From Pseudomonadota bacterium (GTDB lineage Bacteria; Pseudomonadota; Alphaproteobacteria; Rhizobiales; Rhizobiaceae), in NCBI GenBank assembly GCA_023433855.1, contig JAEYTV010000400.1, positions 1-25,118 on the forward strand: a stretch of DNA of 25,118 nucleotides, in the 5' to 3' direction. A program made the translations under genes and the position numbers. The notes under the pieces were generated by a model. It was not told the DNA's origin and made no database searches. It saw only the letters and a program-made list of their open reading frames with translations. This document shows, piece by piece, positions 7,419 through 15,438 of this stretch (its first letter is position 1; each line of letters begins with the position of its first letter).

Positions 7419-8912
7419 ATGAGTCGAGTCCCGAGTATCGTTGGATGCGAAACCTGGGTCTTCGCGGCGCTTTCTGAGCGACCTCCCGGGCCGTCGGATC
7501 CCGGAACGGCAGTTCACGATCAAATGCATGAACTTGTGACACCCAATCTCGACAGAGCGGCGGCGCCCGATGCAGTTTTGCCTGGGTTGGATAGCCAGGA
7601 ACAAATATCTGCCTTGGCAGGCGTATCCCACAGGGCCGTCCCAGCCACGCACGACAAGACAGGCGGTGCGCCGGTCGATCGATGCCAGGATATCGGCAAG
7701 ATGGTGGGCTTGCTGGAGCGGCAAGCGCTGCCGGACGCTTCCTGTACGCCTGAAGGAGACCAGGCGCTGCCATTAGGTGCCTGGCGATCAAGAGTTCTCC
7801 ACTGGCTTTCCGAGGAAGCTTTTCCGCTTTGGCTCAGGCTGGGGGTCGACAAGGTCCACGGCGGCTATTTCGATGCGCTGATCCTGCCGGGAAAGCCGCT
7901 TCAAAAGCCAAAGCGGATGCGCACCATGGCGCGGCAGATCTACGCTTTTGCCGTCGCTGCGAACCAGGGTTGGAGCGCTGGCGCCAGGGAAGAAGTATCG
8001 GTGGGGTTGAATTTCATCGAAAGGTGTGGACGCACGGCTTCGGGCGGCTGGGTGCGCACGCTGAATAGCGATGGTTCAGTGGCCGACGGCGTCGAGGACC
8101 TTTACGATACCGCATGCGTCTTGCTGGCTCTTGCCGCTGCCCATCAGTGCGGAGACGGCAGAGCGATCCCTCTCGCTCAGGAGACACTGCATTTTCTGGA
8201 GGAGAACCTCAAAGATAGAAGGGCTGGCGGTTATCTTGAGACACTTGCCGGCGGTGAGCCCCGTCGCTCCAATCCCCATATGCATCTTCTCGAGGCTTAC
8301 CTAGCGTGGCACGAAGTCACTGGCGACGCCTTGTTTCTGCAACTTGCAGAGGACATCGTGCGGCTATTCAAGCAGCGGTTCTTCGATCCAGATAACTGGG
8401 CCGTGAGAGAGTTTTTCGCCGAAGACTGGAGTCCGGCCCCGAACAATTTTGGTGAATGGACGGACCCGGGGCACCATTTTGAATGGGCCGCACTCCTAGC
8501 CGACTTCGGCGCTCGGTCCGGCGAAACGATGTCATACCAGTTTACCCGCAAGTTATATGCGTCGGCCGTTGCCAGCGGCCTTAACCGAACCACTGGACTT
8601 GCTTTCGCGGCAGTCTCGCGCTGCGGCGCCCCAATCCAAACCGATACGCGAAGCTGGCGACAGGCGGAGGCGATAAGGGCCGCAATCACGATGGATCGGA
8701 CATCTGGTACGGATTTGAAGCCGGAGATCGAGGCACGGATAGGACGCCTGTTTCGATGGCATATCGCACCGGCTCCATCCGGGTTATGGATCGACCATCT
8801 GGACGACAGGGGCGTATCGCTCTCGCCCGAGGTACCCGCGAGCATACTTTATCATCTCACCAACTCTTTTTCGAACTATCTGTCTTATACTGCGGAACAG
8901 CAGCGAACCTAA
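7419..8912 (+). CDS. AGE-family epimerase/isomerase (mannose-6-phosphate isomerase-like) with N-terminal extension
   Basis: Predicted sugar or sugar-phosphate isomerase of the N-acylglucosamine 2-epimerase fold, an alpha/alpha barrel. From about residue 115 to the end (497 aa) the family is clear: HGGYFDAL, RTMARQIYAFAVAA, GGWVRTLNSDG, DLYDTACVLLALAAAH, NPHMHLLEAYLAW and PGHHFEWAALLADF, which carry the usual active-site Arg and His residues. The first 110 or so residues do not resemble this family. They contain APDAVLPG and VDRCQDIGKMVGLLE, which recall the end of the nucleotidyltransferase part of ManC-type mannose-1-phosphate guanylyltransferases, so this may be the stump of a ManC-AGE fusion. 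ATG 7419 has GAAGGTG upstream, but a later start is possible. Neighbouring gmd/fcl make a mannose-phosphate substrate plausible (inference). Confidence 0.85.
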   Translation: MSRVPSIVGCETWVFAALSERPPGPSDPGTAVHDQMHELVTPNLDRAAAPDAVLPGLDSQEQISALAGVSHRAVPATHDKTGGAPVDRCQDIGKMVGLLERQALPDASCTPEGDQALPLGAWRSRVLHWLSEEAFPLWLRLGVDKVHGGYFDALILPGKPLQKPKRMRTMARQIYAFAVAANQGWSAGAREEVSVGLNFIERCGRTASGGWVRTLNSDGSVADGVEDLYDTACVLLALAAAHQCGDGRAIPLAQETLHFLEENLKDRRAGGYLETLAGGEPRRSNPHMHLLEAYLAWHEVTGDALFLQLAEDIVRLFKQRFFDPDNWAVREFFAEDWSPAPNNFGEWTDPGHHFEWAALLADFGARSGETMSYQFTRKLYASAVASGLNRTTGLAFAAVSRCGAPIQTDTRSWRQAEAIRAAITMDRTSGTDLKPEIEARIGRLFRWHIAPAPSGLWIDHLDDRGVSLSPEVPASILYHLTNSFSNYLSYTAEQQRT

Positions 8913-9032
8913 CCTCAAGTAACCCCGCCAGCTATTCGGACAGGCGAAGGGATTGATTTGGTTCAATTTCGCCATCTGCCGTAGCGCCTAAAACTATCAA
9001 GCTTGCACAGTAACCGGAATCGTGTTTTGAGT
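8913..9032 (+). promoter_or_regulatory. Leader/promoter region before the TPP riboswitch
   Basis: The AGE gene ends at 8912 and the riboswitch starts near 9033. These 120 bases carry no gene I can support and must include the promoter of the thiamine operon, unless it is read through from the AGE gene. I see no clear terminator and no convincing -35/-10 pair. Confidence 0.35.
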
Positions 9033-9130
9033 CCCCTCACCACAGGGGTGCTCCGTATTGCCGGGGCTGAGACCGCAGCGCCAAGCTGCGAAACCCTCAA
9101 GCTGATCTGGATAATACCAGCGGAGCGAGG
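9033..9130 (+). promoter_or_regulatory. TPP riboswitch (THI element)
   Basis: The leader carries the conserved thiamine pyrophosphate aptamer elements in order: ACAGGGGTGC (about 9041-9050), CTGAGA (9067-9072), a six-pair stem CGCAGC/GCTGCG (9074-9079 with 9085-9090), ACCCTC, and CTGATCTGGATAATACCAG (9102-9120). The closing stem pairs CCTC (about 9035-9038) with GAGG (9127-9130). That GAGG is also the best Shine-Dalgarno sequence for the ATG at 9137, so TPP binding would hide the ribosome site directly. This is a translational OFF switch by inference. It marks the genes downstream as vitamin B1-related. Confidence 0.95.
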
Positions 9131-9136
9131 CGGATC

Positions 9137-9745
9137 ATGTTTTCTGGCGCCCAAGTCGCATTGTACCCGATGACTGGCGATTTCATTCGCGTCATCCTGG
9201 GAAGCCTGTCGGCTCTCGATCCTTATCGGGAGCGCTTCCGGATAGAGACCGACGATCTTTCCACCCTCCTGGTCGGACCGCCGGAAGATCTCTTCCCTGC
9301 GATACGCGATCTCCATGTGGCCGCTTCTCGGGGTGGAGTGCACTGCGTGATCCATGCCACGGTGTCGCGCGGTTGCCCAGGCGAGCCGGACGATCCGATC
9401 TGCACGCCCATCCACGATCGTGAAGCGGATACGCCTCTGATACAGCGGATCGATGCGGCGCTAGCTGCCGTGAAAACCGCGGCGGCAACCGCTCAGGACG
9501 TTGCCGCGCAGTTGTCGCTCTATCCCCTGGGCGGCGCGCACCATATGGACGAAATCTACGGCTGCATCGACTTCCTGAAGCGGTCGGGCGTGTTCGGCAA
9601 GACCAAGAATTTTTGCACAACGCTGCGCGGGGACGCAGGTCCCGTCTTTTCCACGCTCAGCGAGGCTTTCCTGCGCTTCGGCGCTCCCGAAGGGCATCTC
9701 GCGCTCGATCTCACCGTCTCGGCAAACAGCCCGACCGCTTTCTGA
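9137..9745 (+). CDS. ykoF: YkoF-like thiamine/hydroxymethylpyrimidine-binding protein
   Basis: First gene of the riboswitch operon. At 202 aa it has the two repeated ferredoxin-like halves of the YkoF family: one from GAQVALYPMTGDFIRVI (about residue 4) and another from VAAQLSLYPLGGAHHMDEIY (about residue 122), joined by a helical linker. Bacillus YkoF binds thiamine and is coded with the YkoEDC transporter for hydroxymethylpyrimidine. Here it is followed instead by ThiX/ThiZ/ThiY-type ABC genes. No signal peptide is visible, so it should act in the cytoplasm, perhaps as a ligand carrier. ATG 9137 sits 6 bases after the GAGG that forms part of the riboswitch closing stem. Confidence 0.88.
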   Translation: MFSGAQVALYPMTGDFIRVILGSLSALDPYRERFRIETDDLSTLLVGPPEDLFPAIRDLHVAASRGGVHCVIHATVSRGCPGEPDDPICTPIHDREADTPLIQRIDAALAAVKTAAATAQDVAAQLSLYPLGGAHHMDEIYGCIDFLKRSGVFGKTKNFCTTLRGDAGPVFSTLSEAFLRFGAPEGHLALDLTVSANSPTAF

Positions 9746-9776
9746 GCCTTGGCGCCGTGCGCGCGTGGTAATTGCC

Positions 9777-10556
9777 ATGTCGAAAACTCCCTCCATTCAG
9801 GCCAGAACAGGGCCTGCCGCGATCGCCATTTGCGCTGTGCTTCTAGCCTGGCAGCTTTATGCCGACCTGTCGGGCATCAGCCCGACGACACTGCCCTCGC
9901 CTTTGCGTGTCGCAGAACAGGCTTGGACGAACCGCCAGGCACTTTGGGAAAACACGCTGCCCACCATCCGCGCGACGCTGCTCGGCTTCTCCTGCTCGCT
10001 CACCGCCGCCTTCCTGCTTTCCATGCTGATGGACTTTTCGGTCGCGCTGCGACGCGCGCTGTTCCCCGTCTTCATCATCAGCCAGACCCTGCCGCTGGTC
10101 GCCATCGCGCCGCTCGTCGTGCTCTGGTTCGGCTTCGGACTGATGCCGAAGATCATGCTGGTCGCGCTGGTGACCTTCTTCCCCATGCTGGTTGCGCTGG
10201 TGCAGGGATACGAGTCTACCGAGACGGAGATCGCGCTTCTCCTGCGCTCCATGGGAGCAAGGCGTTGGCGCAGCTTCTGGCTGGCGCGCCTGCCTTCCGC
10301 TTTGCCCTTTTTCTTCGCGGGGCTGCGCATCTCCATCACCTATGCGGTGGTCGGTGCGATCTTTGCCGAATATGCCGGGGCGGCACGCGGCCTCGGCATC
10401 TACATCCTGAATGCCAAGAACAATTTCCGGCCCGACCTCGTGCTCGCGGCGGTAGGCGTGAGCGCGTGTCTGACGCTGCTCCTCTTCGGCGCAACTGTGC
10501 TTGTCCAGCGCCTAGCCACACCCTGGCTGCGCTTCGAAGAGAAGCAGGCGCGATGA
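9777..10556 (+). CDS. thiX: ABC transporter permease, thiamine-precursor uptake
   Basis: Inner-membrane permease of the nitrate/taurine/HMP type (BPD_transp_1), about 259 aa with some six hydrophobic segments. It carries the ATPase-contact EAA loop, seen here as LLRSMGARRWRSFWLARLPSALP. Paired with the ATPase and THI5-like binding protein downstream and placed after a TPP riboswitch, it is the ThiX of a thiamine-pyrimidine importer. Start choice is uncertain: ATG 9777 gives the usual N-terminus, and an in-frame GTG at 9765 would add four residues; neither has a strong ribosome site. Its TGA stop overlaps the ATPase start as ATGA, so the two are coupled. Confidence 0.9.
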   Translation: MSKTPSIQARTGPAAIAICAVLLAWQLYADLSGISPTTLPSPLRVAEQAWTNRQALWENTLPTIRATLLGFSCSLTAAFLLSMLMDFSVALRRALFPVFIISQTLPLVAIAPLVVLWFGFGLMPKIMLVALVTFFPMLVALVQGYESTETEIALLLRSMGARRWRSFWLARLPSALPFFFAGLRISITYAVVGAIFAEYAGAARGLGIYILNAKNNFRPDLVLAAVGVSACLTLLLFGATVLVQRLATPWLRFEEKQAR

Positions 10557-11323
10557 CGCCGAAGCTCGAACTCGAACACATCCGCAAGGCATTCGGCGCG
10601 ACCGATGTTCTCGACGGCGTCTCGCTGACGGTGCGCGAAGGCGAGTTCGTGTCCCTCCTCGGACCTTCGGGAGCAGGGAAATCGACCCTCTTCCAGATGC
10701 TGACCGGCGGCATCCGGGCCGACAGCGGCGCGGTCCGCTTCGACGGTCTTCCGCTCGGATCCGAGGACGGCCGCTTTGCCTTCATGCCACAACGCGACGC
10801 GCTGATGCCGTGGCGGCGCATTCTCGACAACGCCACGCTGGGCCTAGAAGTGCAGGGTATGGCGCGCAAGGCAGCGCGCGAGAAGGTCCTGCCGCTGTTT
10901 CCCAAATTTGGCCTCGCCGGCTTCGAAGATCACTATCCCGCTCAGCTTTCTGGCGGAATGCGGCAACGTGCAGCGCTCCTGCGCACCGTGGTGCAGGAGC
11001 GTGAGATGCTACTCCTGGATGAGCCGTTCGGCGCGCTCGACGCGCTCACCCGCGCCGGCATGCAGCGCTGGCTGGAAGCCATGTGGAGGCGTCATCGCTG
11101 GACGGCGTTGCTCATAACGCACGACGTGCGCGAGGCCGTATTCCTGTCAGACCGCATCTACGTCCTGTCCGCCCGGCCGGCGCGCGTACTTCGCGAATTC
11201 CCCGTTCCGCTGCCACGCCCGCGCGATGCCAGTGCCCGCGGCTTGCAGGAAGCGAGTGCCGTCGAAGGCGCGGTTCTAGACAGCCTTCTCCGTCTGCAAC
11301 CCCTTGGAGATTCCAACCCATGA
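10553..11323 (+). CDS. thiZ: ABC transporter ATP-binding protein, thiamine-precursor uptake
   Basis: Cytoplasmic ATPase driving the ThiX permease. At 256 aa it shows Walker A GPSGAGKST (residues 37-45), the Q-loop region FMPQRDALMPW, signature LSGGMRQRAALLR, Walker B LLLDEPFGALDALTR and the switch His in LLITHDVREA. The open frame extends far upstream through the permease region, but the true start is ATG 10553, overlapping the permease stop. Its own stop overlaps the ThiY start in the same ATGA way. It belongs to the nitrate/sulfonate/HMP transporter ATPase group, and context rather than sequence fixes its substrate. Confidence 0.92.
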   Translation: MTPKLELEHIRKAFGATDVLDGVSLTVREGEFVSLLGPSGAGKSTLFQMLTGGIRADSGAVRFDGLPLGSEDGRFAFMPQRDALMPWRRILDNATLGLEVQGMARKAAREKVLPLFPKFGLAGFEDHYPAQLSGGMRQRAALLRTVVQEREMLLLDEPFGALDALTRAGMQRWLEAMWRRHRWTALLITHDVREAVFLSDRIYVLSARPARVLREFPVPLPRPRDASARGLQEASAVEGAVLDSLLRLQPLGDSNP

Positions 11324-12339
11324 CCACGATCAACCGCCGCGGCGCTCTTCTGCTCGGTATTGCCGTTGGCGGAGCCTGGGCCGCAACCATTTCGGCGCGA
11401 ACCGGTGGCACGAAAGTTACCATTGCGCTCGATTGGACGCCGAACACCAACCACATCGGCCTCTATGTGGCGCGCGAAAAAGGCTTCTATGCCGAGGCGG
11501 GACTGGATGTCGAAATCCTGCCCTATGCCGACACCAGCGCCGGCACGCTTGTCAGCAACCGCGTGGCCGACTTCGGTGTCTCTGGCTCGATCGGTTTCTT
11601 TACCCAACGCGCTGCCGGAGCAGACCTCAAGGCCGTCTATGCGGTGGTGCAAACCGAAACCGGCAGGCTGGTGTTCAACGCCGGCCGCACCGACATCCAG
11701 AGGCCGAAAGATCTCGATGGCAAGACCTATGGCGGCTTCGGCAGCAATTGGGAGAACGCACTGATCGGGGCGCTGATCCGCAATGATGGCGGAGAAGGCA
11801 AGTTCGAGACGGTGACGCTCGGCACCTCGGCCTACGAGGCGCTCGCCAACGGGGCGGTCGACTTCACTCTGGAGGTCCACACCTGGGAAGGCATCAAGGC
11901 CGAACTGGACGGCAAGCCGCAACGCGCCTTCCGCTATGCCGACTACGGCGTACCGGACCAGCATACGACCTTCATCGCGTCCAGCGACGCTTACCTATCG
12001 GAGCACCCGGATACCGCCTCCGCGTTCGTGCAGGCCACGCGCCGGGGCTATGCCTTCGCCGTCAAGAGACCGGACGAGGCCGCGGCTATCCTGGTGGACG
12101 CGAACAAGGACATGCTGACCGACCCGGCCTTGATCCGTGCCTCTCTGAAAGCACTTGTGGATGGTCACTACCTTGCCCGGTCGGACGGCAAGGTCGGCGA
12201 GATCGACCCGAAGAAGATCGAGCTTATGGGCGAATTCCTGTTCTCGTCGGACATTCTGCGGGATGCGAACGGTAAGGCGCTCGCTGTGAAGCCGGATTTT
12301 TCCGTCTACTACACCAACAGCTATGTTGCGGAGGCGTGA
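11320..12339 (+). CDS. thiY: THI5/NMT1-like substrate-binding protein for thiamine pyrimidine precursor
   Basis: Periplasmic binding protein, 339 aa, delivering a pyrimidine precursor (HMP or N-formyl-aminomethyl-pyrimidine in studied ThiY proteins) to ThiXZ. The N-terminus has a twin-arginine-like start (TINRRGALLL) and a hydrophobic stretch ending near residue 27. The mature part opens with the family's typical VTIALDWTPNTNHIGLYVAR, followed by EKGFYAEAGLDVEILPY, a glycine-rich ligand loop (GGFGSNWENALI) and EVHTWEGIKAE. The start ATG 11320 overlaps the ATPase stop (ATGA) with GGAGA upstream. Without the riboswitch it might be read as a generic taurine/nitrate binding protein. Confidence 0.9.
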   Translation: MTTINRRGALLLGIAVGGAWAATISARTGGTKVTIALDWTPNTNHIGLYVAREKGFYAEAGLDVEILPYADTSAGTLVSNRVADFGVSGSIGFFTQRAAGADLKAVYAVVQTETGRLVFNAGRTDIQRPKDLDGKTYGGFGSNWENALIGALIRNDGGEGKFETVTLGTSAYEALANGAVDFTLEVHTWEGIKAELDGKPQRAFRYADYGVPDQHTTFIASSDAYLSEHPDTASAFVQATRRGYAFAVKRPDEAAAILVDANKDMLTDPALIRASLKALVDGHYLARSDGKVGEIDPKKIELMGEFLFSSDILRDANGKALAVKPDFSVYYTNSYVAEA

Positions 12340-12340
12340 G

Positions 12341-13621
12341 ATGGCGGCGTCGCCGCGCCACATGCATCTCAACGCTGTAATTTACGGACTGGGCAGTCAT
12401 GAGGCTGCCTGGCGCATGCCCGAAAGCGATCCGCGCGCGCTGACCAAGCTGGCTTTCTGGACCGACCTCGCGTGCCGGGCCGAAGCGGCGGGCTTCGACG
12501 CGCTTTTTCTGGGCGATGTGCTTGCGCTCCAGTCAGGCGCCGACAAGCACCTGTCAGACGCTATGGATCCCATCGTGATCATGTCTGCTTTGGCGGTTGT
12601 CACGAAGCGGATCGGGCTCATCGCGACCGCTTCCACCACTTTTGATCACCCTTTCCATCTCGCCAGGCGCTTCGCCTGTCTCGACCACATCAGTAACGGC
12701 CGCGCAGGCTGGAACATCGTCACCTCATCCAATCGGCTCGAAGCGCAGAATTTCGGCCTCGACGCGATGCCCGAGCATGGCGAACGTTATGCACGAGCCG
12801 CGGACGTCGTAGACGCGGCAATTGCGCTGTGGGCGAGTTGGGAGGCCGACGCCAAAATTGCCGATCAGCAAACCGGACAGTATCTCGATGCCGCGAAGGT
12901 TCATCGTGTCGACCATGAGGGACCGTTCGTGCGCACGGCCGGGCCGCTCAACGTGCCACGCCCGCTAGGCGGTCGCCCCGTGCTGGCGCAGGCCGGCTCA
13001 TCGGAGGAAGGACGCGATTTCGCCGCATCGCGTGCGGATATCGTTTTCACTGTGCAGTCCGACCTCGCTGAGACTCGCGACTTCTACAACGATATCAAAG
13101 CGCGTGCCGTCCGAGCCGGGCGCGACCCGCAAAGCATTCGCGTGCTGCCCGGCATCGTTCCAATCGCGGCAGCGACAAGAGAAGAAGCTGAGGCACGCCT
13201 ACTCCAGCTGAACAGCTTCGCCAACCTGAAGCATCTGGTTGCCAAAGGCTCCGAGTTCCTGGGGGTGGACCTCACGCAGGTTGATCTGGATGGGTATCTA
13301 CCGGACAGGTTGGCGATGACGGCTGGCAACCAGGCAAGCAAGAGCCGTGTCGCCGTGCTCATCGGGATCGCACGGCGCGACAAGCTCACAGTCAGGCAGT
13401 TGCTTGCGCGTATGGCCAGCGGCCGGGGGCATCTCCTGGCTGTCGGTACCGGCCGGGACATCGCCTGCACGATGCAGGAGTGGTTCGAAAGCGGCGCCGC
13501 CGATGGCTTCAACGTCATGTGCCCGGTCCTGCCGAGCGACCTGACGACGTTCGCCGAGCAGGTCATACCCAGATTGACCGAGGCCGGTCTGATCCCAACG
13601 CACGAGGCGCGTCTGAAATGA
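12341..13621 (+). CDS. NtaA/SnaA/DszA-family FMN-dependent monooxygenase
   Basis: Luciferase-like flavin monooxygenase, 426 aa, of the group that includes nitrilotriacetate, pristinamycin and dibenzothiophene sulfone monooxygenases. It needs reduced FMN from a separate reductase, which is not in this window. Hallmarks are MHLNAVIYGLGSHEAAWRMP near the start, FDALFLGDVLALQ, the TASTTFDHPFHLARRFACLD stretch, SNGRAGWNIVTS and RPVLAQAGSSEEGRDFAA. ATG 12341 is chosen because GGAGG lies six bases upstream, overlapping the end of thiY; an upstream ATG at 12323 overlaps thiY further. It is the last gene of the TPP-switched operon, so it probably oxidises a thiamine-related compound or breakdown product (inference). 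Confidence 0.9.
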   Translation: MAASPRHMHLNAVIYGLGSHEAAWRMPESDPRALTKLAFWTDLACRAEAAGFDALFLGDVLALQSGADKHLSDAMDPIVIMSALAVVTKRIGLIATASTTFDHPFHLARRFACLDHISNGRAGWNIVTSSNRLEAQNFGLDAMPEHGERYARAADVVDAAIALWASWEADAKIADQQTGQYLDAAKVHRVDHEGPFVRTAGPLNVPRPLGGRPVLAQAGSSEEGRDFAASRADIVFTVQSDLAETRDFYNDIKARAVRAGRDPQSIRVLPGIVPIAAATREEAEARLLQLNSFANLKHLVAKGSEFLGVDLTQVDLDGYLPDRLAMTAGNQASKSRVAVLIGIARRDKLTVRQLLARMASGRGHLLAVGTGRDIACTMQEWFESGAADGFNVMCPVLPSDLTTFAEQVIPRLTEAGLIPTHEARLK

Positions 13622-13683
13622 TCGCATCTTGCGACTGGAGCGAGAAGACTTCGCTGTCAATTGGCCTTGCGGCCATCGCGGTG

Positions 13684-13701
13684 ACGTCCGCTTACGGACG
13701 T
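13684..13701. terminator. Hairpin between convergent genes, possible terminator
   Basis: ACGTCCG (13684-13690) and CGGACGT (13695-13701) form a perfect 7-bp stem with a CTTA tetraloop in the 89-bp gap between the convergent monooxygenase and small secreted protein genes. There is no T-run on either side, so it is a weak or factor-assisted terminator at best. Confidence 0.45.
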
Positions 13702-13710
13702 AGCCTATTG

Positions 13711-14040
13711 TCAATCATTCATGGCCGGAGCGCCGATTATTCCGAGATAGGCTCCGTTCTGTTCGAAGCGGCAGTCGAAGCCGACTTCACGGTCGTCGTC
13801 ACCATCCACCGTGCCCAACACCAGAAGCTTTCCCTCGCGTCCAACCGGCGGATCTGTCGTGATGGCGTCGAGTTGCACCTCAAATTTTGCCGCTGCCGCG
13901 TTCTGGCAGAACATGGTCATTTCGGCTTCCGGAACTATTGTTCCAAGGCCGGCTTCTTCAGCCGCGTTCCCGCTCCCTGCCATAACACTGCCGATGATCG
14001 CGAACGTTAGCAGCATGCCCTTCGATTGATGTGTCGTCAT
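13711..14040 (-). CDS. Small secreted protein of unknown function
   Basis: I do not recognise the family. The 109-aa product begins with a clear signal peptide (MTTHQSKGMLLTFAIIGSVMAGSGNAAEE, quoted in two parts: MTTHQSKGMLLTFAI and IGSVMAGSGNAAEE), cleaved probably after GNA near residue 26. The mature part of about 83 residues is acidic and has two cysteines (MTMFCQN and GFDCRFEQ) that could form one disulfide. The pattern, with C-terminal CRFEQNGAYLGI, resembles small periplasmic proteins common in alphaproteobacteria. The start is firm: GAGGAGGG lies eight bases before ATG 14040. It is transcribed alone, converging on the thiamine operon. Confidence 0.8.
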   Translation of the reverse strand: MTTHQSKGMLLTFAIIGSVMAGSGNAAEEAGLGTIVPEAEMTMFCQNAAAAKFEVQLDAITTDPPVGREGKLLVLGTVDGDDDREVGFDCRFEQNGAYLGIIGAPAMND

Positions 14041-14534
14041 CGTATATCCCTCCTCGTTTCAATCTATGCCATGGCCCGGTCTGTGCGACAGGCTTGGTCA
14101 GCCTGAACCCGAACCTGCAATCCATCCGATTGACAGCAGGCCCGTTGCTGCTGCCGGTTGCCGAGAACCCGTAATACCACGCGGAATGCGAAGACTGTAT
14201 ACGGGACAACCAGCGCCGACACCAAAGGAGTCACCGCCAGGCAACAGCGACCCGCAACTCCAGGCCGCAAAGCGCCACGGCGAGGAGAACGCCAAAGGCG
14301 CGTCGTCTCATGCAAAGGCGCCGATCAAAAAATAGGTCCGCCCAGCAGCACGCCGCCGCCGAGAGCGCGCAGCGCGGTTCTGCCATCAGCATAAACATTC
14401 AACGGGGGACCCGGCCGGCAGTCAACGGTGACGGCTTCTTTTTAGAACCCCGCACTTGAGCATGCGCCCGGCAGCGTGCAGAGTAATGAAATCAAGTTTC
14501 AGATATTGAACCGATTTTCGTCAAGGGCGGGCGG
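14041..14534. other. 494-bp non-coding region between divergent genes
   Basis: The stretch separates the small secreted protein gene (- strand) from the EamA transporter gene (+ strand) and should hold both promoters. Short open frames occur on both strands but have no ribosome sites and biased, unconvincing compositions. Near its right end is a short dyad, TTCA (14498-14501) and TGAA (14507-14510), about 25 bp before the transporter start. I see no RNA gene, repeat or mobile element in it. Confidence 0.6.
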
Positions 14535-15437
14535 GTGCACAGCAATTCACAGACCACCGACCCTTCGTCAAAACACAAAAATGATGAGCAACCCGGCCGC
14601 TTCAGGGGCATCCTCCTGATGATCGCCGCCGTGGCGGTGCAATCCTGTTCGGAAGCCGTCGCGAAGCTGATGACGGCGTCGCTCCCACCGATCCAGGTCA
14701 CATGGATGCGCTATGTCGTATTCGCGGCGATCATGGTTGGGGTTGCCCTGCTCGCCGGTCCGGCCAAAGCCTTGCGCTCCAGGCTGCCCGGCCTTCAGAT
14801 CCTCAGGGGAACGGCAGCGGTGGGCGCGGCGATGTTCTTCATCGCATCCCTCTCCATGCTGCCGATGGCGGAGGTTACCGCCATTTCTTTCGTGTCGCCT
14901 CTGGTCGTCACCGTGCTGGCGATTCCGCTGCTCGGGGAGATCATCGGTCTGCGTCGATGGACGGCTATCGCGATCGGGCTGATCGGCGTGGCGATGGTGC
15001 TACGGCCAGGCACGCCGGACTTCAGCATCTACATGGCCTTTCCGCTTGCAGCCGCTACCAGTTGGGCTTTCGCGCTCGTAGTCACCCGGCTGATGCGCGT
15101 GTCCGACAGCCCGCTCGTATCGATGACCTACGCTGGATTGGTGGGCTTTGCGCTGACCTCCGTGCTGGTCCCCTTCGTCTGGGTCAAACCGGATATCCTG
15201 TCTCTCGGCCTTGGCCTCGCGACCGGGCTTTTCGGCACCGCGGCCCAATATCTTACCATCCAGGCGCTGTATCACGAGCGCGCGTCGGTCCTTGCGCCGA
15301 TTTTCTACACCAGCCTCGTCTGGTCCATCCTCTTCGGCTACCTGCTGTTCGGCAACCTGCCGGACGCCTGGACCTATGCCGGCGCCGCGACGATCATCCT
15401 CAGCGGCCTCTATACGCTCGGCCGCCAGCGCCAGTAG
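14535..15437 (+). CDS. DMT-superfamily EamA-type transporter
   Basis: Inner-membrane permease of the drug/metabolite transporter superfamily, 300 aa, with about ten hydrophobic helices in two EamA halves (first from GRFRGILLMIAAVAVQ near residue 22, second from AFPLAAATSWAFALVV near residue 170). Such proteins usually export amino acids, nucleosides or similar small metabolites; no substrate can be read here. The start is GTG 14535, behind GGGCGGGCG; no in-frame ATG lies close by, and a polar 20-residue head (NSQTTDPSSKHKNDE) precedes the first helix. It ends one base before the convergent ABC operon's stop codon, so the two transcripts must share or overlap their ends. A functional link to that operon is possible but unproven. 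Confidence 0.9.
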   Translation: MHSNSQTTDPSSKHKNDEQPGRFRGILLMIAAVAVQSCSEAVAKLMTASLPPIQVTWMRYVVFAAIMVGVALLAGPAKALRSRLPGLQILRGTAAVGAAMFFIASLSMLPMAEVTAISFVSPLVVTVLAIPLLGEIIGLRRWTAIAIGLIGVAMVLRPGTPDFSIYMAFPLAAATSWAFALVVTRLMRVSDSPLVSMTYAGLVGFALTSVLVPFVWVKPDILSLGLGLATGLFGTAAQYLTIQALYHERASVLAPIFYTSLVWSILFGYLLFGNLPDAWTYAGAATIILSGLYTLGRQRQ

Positions 15438-15438
15438 G

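Noticed and set aside
9749..10552. Upstream extension of the ThiZ frame that could suggest a larger fusion protein
   Set aside because: The extension is the out-of-frame reading of the permease gene; the ATPase has a good internal start at 10553 overlapping the permease stop.
13480..14010. 176-aa + strand open frame across the end of the monooxygenase gene and the small secreted gene
   Set aside because: It overlaps two better-supported genes in other frames and has no domain features.
14066..14335. Short open frames in the 494-bp gap (89 aa on +, 83 and 65 aa on -)
   Set aside because: None has a ribosome site, and the translations look like random high-GC frames. A signal-like 26-codon frame starting at 14311 on the - strand was also seen, but it stops early and has no ribosome site.
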